A DNA stretch of 64,000 nucleotides, taken from NCBI GenBank assembly GCA_037954325.1, contig JBBMNZ010000021.1, positions 11,640,616 to 11,704,615 of the forward strand, given 5' to 3'. The notes below the pieces were generated by a model. That model saw only the letters and a program-made list of their open reading frames with translations. It ran no database searches and was not told the DNA's origin. Position 1 is the first letter of the stretch; each line of letters begins with the position of its first letter. This DNA is from Fistularia commersonii (taxonomy: Eukaryota; Chordata; Actinopteri; Syngnathiformes; Fistulariidae). Positions 46,075-64,000 of the stretch are shown one piece after another. The position numbers and the translations under genes were made by a program.

Positions 46075-47679
46075 CATCCTCTCCTGTCTTTTGTTAAGAG
46101 CGAAGATACAAATGGGATTAATGAAGGTAGAAATTACAGAGAGCTAAATCCTGCTGAGTAATCCATTTGGCAAACATGCAAACAACAATGGGGCGCGCTT
46201 GCAGCGCCTCTAAGGCCCGGCGGTGTGCGCAACACACGCACGCTGACCGCGGCGGGCTGCTGAGGAGAAAGGGGGGGGGGTTGTAGCAGGTTTGACAGGA
46301 AAGAAAGAGACCACAGCACCGCAACCCCCGCAAAACGGAGAGCATCATTCGTTCATCCTTTCGTCGCACTAAGCGTGGAAGGTTTTTGTTTTTTTTTTCC
46401 ACGCGAGAATAAATAACCCGCGTTAATGTGAGCGCGGTCCGTGTCGTTCCGCAGGTAATCCGTCCTCCGCAGACTAACAGGCGCTAATTTGTTGATTTTA
46501 GAGGTTGACAACCTCATCAAGCCGTTGCCCGGGGCAACGTGACAGCTACTTTACGACCGGGAGTCCGTGCAGGTACCGGCCACAGGATTAGACCTGCACA
46601 GCGTAGAGGGCGTGGATCCCCGCCACCCCCTCCCAACCCCCCCCCCCCCCACACACACACACACACACTCCACCCCCCCCGTGGATCATCTTGTGACGTC
46701 GGGATCCCGGCGACGGCGTGGCGCCCGTGGAGGCCCGGGGCGCACGCCGAGCATTCCCCGTTTGTCACACGCCAAAACAACAATTTACACACACATTAAA
46801 TGTACCACTGCGATCCCCCCCCCTCACACACAAACGCATACACACTCACATTCTAGTATTATTTTCGCTTTCAGTAAAAATGTGCGTGTCGCGCTCGGAT
46901 TAACAATAAACTATGGGAACACAATGTTAAAACAACGCTGTTGAAAGTTTTTGGGTGGATTAATACCACTTTGAACATTTTTTTTTTTCCCATACAGGTG
47001 AGCCCCCCCCACACACACCCAAACCCCCTTCCACCTCGCCCAGCTAAAAGAAAAAAGTGGCTGGGTGGGTTTTTGGATAGTATTCTTATGCAAACCGTGC
47101 GTGATGGCTGCGTCCACAAGACAAAACCCGCTGTTTTCACAGGAGGAATGCGCCGCCGCAAATTAAAGACAATTAGGCGCTCCCAGGACCGACGGGCCAA
47201 ATTTGGGGGTCATAAATCGACTCCTCCTCTGTTGTTTTAAGAGGTGCTGATAAAACGCCTTGTATTTACATAACAACCCCCCCCCTTCAATAGAAAAAAA
47301 TGCGGCTCGATCAGCGAATAAAGTCTTTAGAAGAAAACAAGCATGTTGGTGCGTAAACATGCACAAACAATACCAGTCTAAATTAGTTAACATTCCTGTT
47401 TTTTTTTTAATGGTTGGGTTCTGATAGATACGACATTTAACATCAAATATCACAACGCGGTGTTTTTTTTCCCAGAAATCTGCAGCCCCTCCTCGGGGGA
47501 AAATATCAGTCTTCAACCGTTAAAAAAGGGTTTATCACGGACCGATTGCTCATTCAGTGTGAGCCTCATGAGAGAAGCCCGAGAAATTACACCGCTGATT
47601 GATAAGTCTTTTAGTTTTTTCTCTTTTTTTTTCCGGCGGAGGCGGCCAGACGCAGAAAGAGGGAGAGTAGGATGCGGTG

Positions 47680-47790
47680 AGCCAATTGCAGCAAGCCTGG
47701 CTGTGATTGGCTGAGCTTGAAGCCCCGCCCACCGTGGCTTGATATGGGAATTTACTGGCGCCAGCCGCATCAGTCTGCGCCACATCTCAT
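47680..47790 (+). promoter_or_regulatory. Proximal gata2 promoter with two CCAAT boxes and a GC box
   Basis: CCAAT at 47682-47686 (forward) and ATTGG at 47706-47710 (reverse) flank about 20 bp; CCCCGCCC at 47723-47730 is an Sp1-type box. No TATA is seen. CCAAT elements are known to drive early GATA2 transcription in Xenopus. The start site is probably about 47.76-47.82 kb. Confidence 0.55.
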
Positions 47791-47954
47791 TAATGCTCTC
47801 GCACCGCACGGATCAGGAGGTTTTTACACATCCGATCTGCAGCAGCCTCTTTTTTTTCCTCCCCTCCCTCTCTCCTTCCCTCCTCCTCCTTCTTTCTCCT
47901 CCTCCTCCTCTCTCACCCCCCTCCCGGCGTCAGCTGATCCCCAAACCGCAACAG
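47790..47954 (+). other. Probable proximal non-coding first exon of gata2
   Basis: From an inferred start to the donor CAACAG|GTATCC at 47954/47955. The next acceptor is TTTTGCAG at 48279, giving a second exon from 48280 that contains the start codon. The intron carries a (GT)n at about 48169-48208. Exon start is a guess; the donor and acceptor are seen. Confidence 0.45.
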
Positions 47955-48168
47955 GTATCCGGAGGAAACGTTTGCATTTTTTTTTTTACCCTCCTTGTCT
48001 TTTTTTTTTTTTTTTCTTGTTGCCGGGATGCTTTTCTTCCGACGCTGAGACGCGCAACCGCCGAGACCAGCCTGTTCCGGGACTCCCGACGTGCGTAAAA
48101 ACAAAGTTCACCTCACGTGTCTCCGATTTGGTTAGATGTAAACACGGAGGATCGGGCTTTTGCCGTGG

Positions 48169-48210
<42 letters not shown>

Positions 48211-48279
48211 AGGGGAGGGGGTTGAACACGCCGCTCTTTTAACATCCTTCTAAAAAAAAAAATTCCGTTTCTTTTGCAG

Positions 48280-48500
48280 GTATCGACGAGGAGAAAAGGA
48301 GGAGACCGGGTTATTTGAGGATTTTATTTCTCCGGTAAATAAGCCGAGTCTTTACGCAGCTAAGGGACTGTATTATAAGGAGGATTTAACTCCCCCCGCC
48401 GCCACCTCACACACACACCTTCGGAGGTAAACACCAGCCTAAAAACAAGCCCGACACAGAAGGAGGCATTCAGAGGGAAGGAGGCGGCCGAAGCTCAGCC
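48280..48500 (+). other. gata2 5' UTR portion of the first coding exon
   Basis: Runs from the acceptor at 48279 to the ATG at 48501; purine-rich, with no upstream ATG noticed in a good context. Confidence 0.5.
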
Positions 48501-55819
<7,319 letters not shown>

Positions 55820-56680
55820 GGCCCCCCTAGACCCCATGACTTTCGCCGTGTCGCCATTAGCATTAAATGGCCCCCACATTGCGCCGGAAGCTGTGCAGAC
55901 TTGTTGCATCATGTACAGTGGTTGGAAGGGAGGAACTTTCAGTTGGACTTAATAACCGAGGGGCCGCTTCAAGTCTCGACTTCAGTGATGGAGCGATGGA
56001 ACTGGCGGGCCTTCTGTGGACTCTGTGAAGAGCTTATGCCATGAAGGCCGCCCAGGAATGGAGTGAACGGACACAGTTGTCATTCCTTTTTTTTTTTTTT
56101 TTTTTTTTTTGCTTATTTTTACTAAGTCACTTTGGTACCCACCTCTCTTTGACCCTGTTACAGGTGACTCATGAGAGCGCTTAAAAAGAACCTCTGTTTT
56201 TCACCTCATCTCATTTTGAGGATTCACGCGCCCAGTTCATCCTCGGGCTGTAACTGCTGTGGACACACCTTCCTCTCTGGAAGTCGAACGCCTGGGCGAT
56301 CACCGAAAAGCCGCGGACCCAGACTACAGTACCCATAAACCAGTGCGCTCCTCATGCTGGATTGTACTCCACCAAAATGTTCACCTGGTTTTAATAATGG
56401 CCTTTTATGGAAAAAAAAGACACAGTAAATAGAGTGTTTATAAATGCTTAATTGCTATTGTTCTTATATTTGATGTTATAATTATTGCTACAATAATTTA
56501 TTTTCACTCTTTAAGCTTTCGTCAAAAACACATGGAAACTATTATGAATTCAATTTCATGGTTATTACGCAAGGAAAAACACTGACCTATCCTAGATGAG
56601 AAGTCCATGAGCTGTACGTTTTTATCATTTTCCATCTCACAGAAGTAAAGAAAATAAAGTTTAATACTGAAGCAAAACCT
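55820..56680 (+). other. gata2 3' UTR with poly(A) signal
   Basis: About 0.85 kb to AATAAA at 56653-56658; includes a poly(T) run near 56088-56110. The transcript end is inferred from this hexamer. Confidence 0.65.
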
Positions 56681-57438
56681 GTCACTGCCTTGTTACTTAG
56701 TCCGTCTCCTTTTAATCTTTTTTTCTTTTTTGCATCTAAATGTAAAACCATTAAGTAGCTGTATTTTACAAAGAACCCCGTCTGGATGTGCCATTGACCC
56801 CGTGTGAAATTGCCTAAAAAGCATCCACACAAGAGTTCAGCGGCTTCTTGGCAGCTCCGTCCAGACGAATGTCTTACCTACTTAACTGACCACGGGGTGG
56901 TTTTGAGGGTAGCAATTTAATTGACTGGATAAAAAAGCCACTTGGCTTCATGACACACAATGATACACTTAATGACTAACAGCGATGATGCTCTCTTACC
57001 AATCACTGGGCCGTGCTGTTTTTTTTTTTTTTTTTTAGTTACCTGGAACACAAAAAGGGGGGAGGCCATAAAAAGTACCGGACATCACCCAAAATTTTCC
57101 CTGAATTAAAAAAAAAAAAGAAAAATAGGAAGTTGGGAGTATAGTGGGGTCAGTACTACAAACCGGAAAAGCAGCATTATAGACACAGGCAAACGTATGA
57201 TGAAGAGTGCTTGATTATTAAAATCATAAGCGATATCAGATGTATCAAGGATAGCTCTGTGATCTTTAAAGCGTGGAAATGCTTTGGTAAGGCTCCTCCT
57301 CTATCTGTGATGGCACGTTGTTAAGAGAAGGCTTCTTTGTAGAGCTAAAGGCCCCGGGCTGGACTATTGTACCCAGACAGCAGGCTCCAACGATGGGCTC
57401 CGCAGTTATGCATGCCCATGTGCACGCACATGCATGCT

Positions 57439-57443
<5 letters not shown>

Positions 57444-57473
<30 letters not shown>
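57444..57473. repeat. (CA)n microsatellite
   Basis: About 14 CA units after GCGCG. Confidence 0.9.
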
Positions 57474-57475
<2 letters not shown>

Positions 57476-60173
57476 ACTCTAAAATACAAACAACCAAGCC
57501 AAATTCACACCATTATTTCATCAAGTAATGCACACAACATCCCCTTTTTAATCTCCCAGCCAGAGTTTTTTTAATGCTACAAATACTGAGTCATGAGTGA
57601 AGTTCAGAGGGAGTTGTTGTCCCTGTGTCTACAGCCTCTCTTGGCTGCGGTGATTGGAGTGAGAGGAAGGACAGCGGGTCTTTAGCGGGAGAGAGAAGAG
57701 GAAGGAAAGGCAATCAGGCGACCTGAGCAAACACGTGGGGGTCTGCTCAGACCCTTTGCACACAGATGTTCATGCAGCTGAGGCTGCCAGGAAGCAGGCG
57801 TCGACTTGGTTTCTCCCTCATCCCTTTTTCTTTCTATGTTTTTATTTCGATTCTTTTCCCACCATCAACTTTTTCTCTTTCAACACTTGTATTTTTCTGT
57901 TACTGTCCGCCATACTTTTCCCTCTTTGCTGGTAACCCCCCCCTCCCCCTTCGCTCCCATTTGGACAATTACGCTAAAATAAAGGGGTCGAAGAAATTTC
58001 AAACAGAGCCAGACACTAATGAGTCTGCTCGATTAGGGCCAATTTGAGGTCATCATCACTGAGTTCAGCGTGCCCTCACACACCCACAGAACAAACCATC
58101 CGATTAAAGAGTCCAAAGTCGACTTCTACCCCTCCCTGAACCCTCCGCCCGACTCACATCTGCTGGACTGCAGCGAAGGCCGATTTACTCGGGATTCCCG
58201 GAGGCTTGATCACTTCAAATTGGAAATAATGTTTGTTTCTGGATTTTTATAGGCACTGTTTTATTTCATGACAGGCTCAAGAACTTTGTTGTCAGCGAAA
58301 GCTTCATCAGTCAATACGCCGTTAGTCTGCGAACGCGTGCTTACAACTCGTGGACTATATCAGTGTCCTTTTTTTAGAGTGGGGGGGTTTGGAACCCCCC
58401 CTCCCCCCCACCTCCGTCAACTTACTGAACACCAGTGAAAATGAAACACTCAGCTGCCAAGAGGCAGGCTAGCTCTGCGTGTGCAGCGCAGCACTGTGAG
58501 GGCTGTGCTGTGTGCAAGCCACGGCTCCAGCGGGTTGTGGGCTGCTGCAGCCAGCGAGCCTGCTCAGCTGGGCTTGGCCAAACTCCAGGAGCTCGAGAGG
58601 GGGGGACAGAGAGAGCCAGCACTCTTCAATGAGGCCCTCCAGAGGGAAAGAACAGTCCTCCCAAAAATAATATAGCAGTCTGCCAGGCCAGTGACTCCCA
58701 GAGCTGCCTTCTCCTGAACGCGCACGTCCAGAGACATGAGCATGCACGTGTACGTACGCGCCAACAAGGACAGTGTGTGTGACAAAGCCTCTCATGTTTG
58801 ACACAGAGGCAGTGTTTGTGTTTGCGGGAAGCGGGGCAGCATTTCATTTCCTAAGGCTGCGAAGACATTAGGTACCAGCCACATGACATGTACATTTGCT
58901 CTTGAAATAAATATCTGTTCAGATTGGTGATGCTTTTACATGCCGTAATATGAGGATAATGTGCAACTATCATTATTAGATCAACAACCACAGAGGACAT
59001 GACATCCTTTTCAAACTGACCTTATGAATAATGCTCAACAAAAAAAAAAAGAGCCATAAATTGTAATGGTTCTTATCTTTGCGATCAGAGAGACGTCCAA
59101 TTGCAGAGATGAAGCGGGAAGCTCCAGATGCAGCAGCAGGGTGAACATGGTGGCCACCTAGATCACAGCATGGAGAGGTTTACGACTTCAACCTGGAACT
59201 GGACGTTTCGACTCATCATGACTCCCTCCCTCATAGACCCCCCCACCACCTCCCCGCTCCTTTTTGGAGTTTGTCCTCTGCAACCCTTCCACCACCATCT
59301 CTCCTTGCCTCGCTGAGCCCCATGTAATGCACCATCACCCCCCCCCCACACACCCCTCTGCTACTCCCACTCTTTCCTTGTCTCCCACTCCCCCAATGTA
59401 TTTGTTTTTTCATTAAATTGAATTAGGGGAATCAAAAGGTATCCCAACCATTCCTTCACAAAGTTGAGTTAGGGAGAGAGGGACACTGAAGATGAAAGGA
59501 AGTGGAGTGCAGTTCAGATGCAGGTCTTAGTGTGTGTGTTGCAATGGGGGTTGACCTTTGCTTGGGCCTAACTAAAAAAAGCATCACTCTTCCCTAAGAC
59601 CCCTAGAAGGATATTAACACGGCAAGACAGGACAGTCCTGAAATAAAATAAACACTTGACATATTTTCCTGCGTTTATCTGTTACGGAGTTAGTTGCTTG
59701 TTTCTTCCTATTGGTCCTCGTGAATAACTTTTATCTCGTTTTTCTTCTGTATTTGTTCGGAACACAAAGCAATGCAGGGACAGAAAATCCTGTTTGGCAT
59801 TAATGAGACAGCAATGCTTGTGCTTACACCGAGGTGTATGCTGATGGATGAGGTTGGATCTTAAATTCGACACATAGCTCAGGCGATTTGCAATCAGCAT
59901 TACGAAATACCCCAATAACCAAGTGGAAGAGCTGCAGACTTTAGAGGGGTGTGTTTTCGACGAAGGTAGAAAAAAACTGAAGGTAATGTTAAACAGTGAG
60001 AAAGAAATAAGCCTCGGCACCAAAAAGAAAACAACGCCTCTTTACTTTTTAAAGTTTTCATATGGGAAAAAAAAATCAAGTGTCATCAGCAGGATATCTG
60101 GGCCAGAAAAGCACAAAAAGCACGGCAAGAGATCATCATCATCGCACTTAATACTCTGTTCCCTCCTCCAAAT

Positions 60174-60192
60174 ACACACACACACACACACG

Positions 60193-60224
<32 letters not shown>

Positions 60225-60242
60225 CACACACACACACACACA
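60174..60242. repeat. (CA)n microsatellite with two CG interruptions
   Basis: About 34 units, interrupted by CG at two places, which makes it more stable than a pure array. Confidence 0.92.
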
Positions 60243-61672
60243 GTGAAATCAAAAGAAATGTTTCCATCTGAACCAAAACCATCTGTCTGCATCTTCAAAG
60301 GGATTTCTTCAAAGTTTAATGCATCGCTTGATTTCAAATTATACATATTTGAAACACTTGAATTTTATTTCATCCATCGAGTTTCACTTGCTCATTTTAA
60401 TTGCGAGCTACAAACCCATTTGGTATGATAGCATATTGTATGTATGATTTAAACAGATCTGACTGCACTTTCTACTTTCTAGTTTTAGGACAACAGCAGT
60501 CAACTGGTGCTACATCATGAAAATCAATCAATAAATAATATTTTCTCTGTGTTTTTACAAAGTATGGCAGTTTATCATAATTCAGATTTGCCCACATGAG
60601 GCACAATTTGGCTTTGTGTTTTTAGTCTTTAAATGTATTCTAGGGCACTCTTTAATTTTGATTCTACCAAAGAACAAGCTCAATGCTTGGGAAATTAATG
60701 ATGAATGCAACAGAAGTTCTTAAATTACTTGCACGCACAATTTAACATCAAGTCTGCGTGTATGGCAATTTCATATACGAAGCCAACTGAGTAGAAAGAG
60801 TTGTTTAAAAATGTTTTAATAGGTCACATTCAGAGCAGTTGTATGGGAACCAAAAATAAACATATTCTTTTATGGACTCATAAAAAAAAAGACAAATTCA
60901 GAGAAATACAGAGAATTAAAAGAGTCTCCTGGGAAAAATTCAGCGAAACACCTGCTGAAAGCTTTTTTTGGAAGGAACCTCGGATTGTACTCGAGAATAA
61001 ATCTAATATTTTAGTAATAAACCATAGCATGTAAAGGAAATGTAAGCGTTGACAGTAACAACGGACACTCATAGAAGCCGAGTTGACAGATTGTCAGCGA
61101 TGACCTTCGCTGACAGGATACAACCACATCCTGACCTGCCAGAACACCCAATCTCACCGATGATCTCTTCAAACGTCAGAAATTAATTTGAAAAAGTGTT
61201 TAGATCTTGCATTCCTTTTTCCATCAACGTGCTGGTTACAGTCAGTAAACCACCTCTTTGACTGACGGCATGAGTTTCCAAAGCAATTAAAGAGAGAAAA
61301 ACAGGAAGCGAGACTTTGAACAGGAAATACTTACATTGTGGCATTAGCACCAATTAAGACAAGGGGTTTGGGAGGGACAGTGGTAAGAGACTGATTACAA
61401 GAGGGCAAAAGTTTGAATGGTGTCAGAAGAAACCTGCTTGGGAGATTTCATCCTGCTTGCTTTTCTTGTACTTGGTGAGATCACATGATGATAACTATAA
61501 CCAATTAAATCTAAGGGTATTTTGGCAATAATAATGACAAAAACTAGTTGCTCTATCATCTATTAGGTAGAAAAGAAACATTCCAGAAATTGTAAAATTG
61601 ATTGCGTCTGTGACGGTTCTCAGGTCATGGTCTATAATAGTCAGATCTTCTTGTGGAAAATGAACTTTGTTT

Positions 61673-61726
61673 AGTTTCTTGGAAATGTTTTACCTCTCAT
61701 CCAAGAAGCTTTTTCAGGGCTGAAGA
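61673..61726. repeat. Short dispersed-repeat relic
   Basis: Contains ACCTCTCATCCAAGAAGCTT within a TTTCTTGG...TTCAG frame, a sequence I recall as common in fish genomes as part of a retroelement. The boundaries and family are not determinable here. Confidence 0.35.
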
Positions 61727-64000
61727 AGCCATAAAATGAATTTTAAATACATACATTTAGAGCAGAATGCAGAATGAAATGGTAAAAGAAGGCAGTTGAT
61801 TGTCTCTAATACTGAATTGAGCTTCCAGTGGTGGTGGGGATTTCACCTTGTTGCTCCTTTTTTTGGTTTGAAAAAGCAATTTCTACATGGAACTTAGCAA
61901 TAACGCGGTTTAGGGATGCATGGAAATACACACTTTTAGCTACTTTTTCATGGTTCCTGATGAACTTCCCGTCTCAAACGAGTTAACCACTTGTCAATCT
62001 CAATTTCAAAGGATGTTACTCAGTCTCTCAGTCTGGCGCCCTCTTTTTATACACAGTCGCGTTGAAATGAAGCATTCAGCTCGCCTAATCACATGAACTT
62101 GCAGCAATACAAATTAAGACCTTCATGAATTAACATCATTCATCTGACTGTCCCCACTCTCTACCGTGCTCATACATTCTTTTCTAAATAAGTGAGTGTG
62201 TAATCAGCTTAAAAAGGTAGCGGTTACAGACAGGGCGTGGACATGCAGAACGGCCCTCTTGTCTCTCAACTTGCCCGAAAAATTAGGTCAGTCCCATCTC
62301 ACCTGGGACGAGGGGCATTCAGGAGGTTCACCTGGAACAGGTTGTGTTCAGATCTCATTCATGCATTTTTCTGCTGCGCTGAGGCACCCTACCTGCCTGC
62401 TCCGACAGACAAATCCATCCCCACTGTCTGAGGACAAACGAGCCCATTCATCTTGAGGCTCCCATTGACAAAACAGGGAGCAAATACAGTACTCATGCCC
62501 TAGAAGGCTCTGGGGAGTGAGTGTCTGGACCCGCCATCCCCTTCCACGCCTATATAATATCTTCACCATTCCCAGAACTCGCTCCACCCAATTAGCTTTC
62601 ACAGGCAGGTAACTGGAGAAAGGTAAAATGGGACAGTCCAGGGCACAATGGCACCGAGCCAGGAGTGAGAGGAAAGATCCCGGTGCCTACCCCTGGATGG
62701 GCCCTCTGGACTCTCCCACAGGGACTTCCTATGCCCCGCTCAGACACCCAAGCTATTCATCTACCCATTGTAAGCTTACGATGGTTACTAGTCAGGTGGA
62801 TTAAGTATCAGGACTGTTGAGTGGTTTGTTCTGAATACAGCATACTTCCCTGGCATCGTTGTGCTTGTCCTCACAAGCCATGAAACACACTGTAACCTTG
62901 CATTTACACTGCAAACAGCGACACGTAGGGGAACACAAACTTGCCGATCGATGCCCGGCACAATCGTCGACTTACGTAACGTTACCACGGACACATTTAT
63001 TTAATGGTTAATTCCAGAGGTGGCAAGATTCAAAGTTATATTGGTGGTGCAAATAGCATGTACGGATGTGGCCATTTTTTAAAAGAAGTCGTTTCGCTGC
63101 GAAAAAAAAAAATGATGCAACAAAGCGGAGCCAGAAACAACTTCTGAAACAGACAATTCTGCAATTATTAACACGAGGGCTCCCAGTGTTGACACATCGA
63201 ATTCATCAAAAATTATTCACATAAATACAATCAAGAACCAAGTTACCCAGAGTCAAGAAAAACTGTGGACAAGAAAGCATTTAAGTCGTGATCAAAAAAT
63301 AAATTAAGCAAAGATACATTTGCTTAAAAGACATTTTTTGTATGTAAGCATCTAACAGCTGTTTAAAATCACAAAATACAAAAAGGTCAGATTGTTTTGA
63401 TTAACTTTTTCTCATTCTTAAAACAAATGACGGAAAATGTCAGAGAGAGAAATTGTGGTTGGTCAGTGCAAGTAGGCATTAATAACGGCACATTTTATTT
63501 ATGTATTTTTTTCAGATAAAAAAGTCCTTGGAACCCGCTCATACGAAAAGTTGTTTTTCAGAGTCATTGTGGTTTACATCATACAGACTAGTGGTTTTCA
63601 CGGGGGCAGATAGGTTCACTGCACATTGCACAATCCAATCGCTTATGAAAATTTACCGTGGATGGTTCGAACTTCATGGCTGTACTGGAAATCTCTGTGT
63701 TTTTCCAAAAACAAAAAACAGTGGCTTCATTTTTGAAGGATTTTGATCTTATACTAGGAGGCAGATCAGGGAGGACTGGATCTATATTTGAAAGTCTGAT
63801 AGAAGGAATAAAAAAAAGCTGGGCAGGTTTAATTTCATTCCTGTTGATCGTGTCACTCATGTAAACACACAAGGCAAAGGTATTTCTTGATGACTTCACA
63901 GAGATTTTGTTGTGTCTCCTGTTTTTGTGTGCTCAGTGGTTGTCAGGTTTGTAGAGATATTCAACATAGATAGCAAAAACTGTCCCAGATACTTCTTTGG

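Larger units (their letters stand above)
34901..47640. other. Gene-free gata2 upstream domain
   Basis: About 12.7 kb between the rpn1 poly(A) site and the gata2 promoter. No exon of a known protein family is visible; the open frames are unrecognised or carried by CA/GT repeats and homopolymers. The stretch holds microsatellites, WGATAR-rich patches (around 38156, 42210, 45648, 45789) and GC-rich segments near 43.4-44.0 kb and 46.2-46.8 kb. By position it corresponds to the mammalian RPN1-GATA2 interval that carries the distal GATA2 enhancers. Confidence 0.65.
56681..64000. other. Gene-free flank downstream of gata2
   Basis: About 7.3 kb with no recognised exon on either strand. It contains CA microsatellites (57444-57473 and 60174-60242), a homopolymer at 57020-57037, a small repeat relic at 61673-61726, and GC-balanced non-repetitive stretches at 58010-58160 and 62440-62760 that could be conserved non-coding sequence. 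The open frames present are unrecognised. Confidence 0.6.

Noticed and set aside
47717..48253. 178-residue plus-strand open frame over the gata2 5' region
   Set aside because: Low-complexity Pro/Ser/Phe runs from pyrimidine tracts and GT repeats; it overlaps the non-coding first exon and intron of gata2.
62196..62456. 86-residue plus-strand open frame downstream of gata2
   Set aside because: No domain or splice structure recognised; the surrounding sequence looks non-coding.

Overview
The window is vertebrate nuclear DNA, almost certainly from a ray-finned fish. Five intron-containing genes with canonical GT/AG splice sites can be read exon by exon, and every predicted protein matches a vertebrate family over its full length. 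Introns are short, (CA)n microsatellites are abundant, and teleost-style non-LTR, SINE and MITE remnants lie between genes. The gene order rpn1-gata2 next to rab7a and hmces is the human 3q21 neighbourhood. Species cannot be determined from the sequence; a percomorph is my guess from compactness. There is no bacterial, phage or CRISPR content.

Layout. 89-4269 (-): uqcrc1, complex III core protein 1, missing only its last exon at the window edge. 4682-5268 (-): a 5'-truncated non-LTR retrotransposon with a perfect 13-bp target duplication. 6043-10880 (-): a ttll3-type tubulin glycylase, 13 coding exons, with an RFX X-box-like site about 2 kb upstream. 13662-17618 (+): hmces, the SRAP-domain abasic-site DNA-protein crosslinker. 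19213-22171 (-): rab7a, a complete 207-residue GTPase, tail-to-tail with hmces with poly(A) signals less than 100 bp apart. 24.2-27.4 kb: spacer holding a tRNA-derived SINE-like copy, two head-to-head non-LTR fragments and an intact-looking MITE. 27525-34201 (+): rpn1, ribophorin I, 10 exons, with a tandem CRE/UPRE-like promoter element. 34.9-47.7 kb: gene-free, rich in microsatellites and GATA motifs, the presumed cis-regulatory domain of gata2. 48501-55819 (+): gata2 (most likely gata2a), five coding exons, 457 residues. 56.7-64 kb: gene-free downstream flank.

The genes are unrelated in function (respiration, cilium tubulin modification, DNA repair, late endosome traffic, ER N-glycosylation, haematopoietic and neural transcription control). 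They are neighbours through old vertebrate synteny, not an operon-like system. The most interesting material concerns gata2. Its N-finger/C-finger intron keeps the composite site resembling the mammalian +9.5 enhancer, with the 8-bp spacer, GATA and ETS parts intact but the E-box changed at its first base. The protein has two substitutions in an otherwise nearly invariant C-finger. Its conserved C-terminal end appears replaced through a frameshift. I found no convincing undescribed multi-gene system. Family and motif comparisons are from memory; no search could be run.
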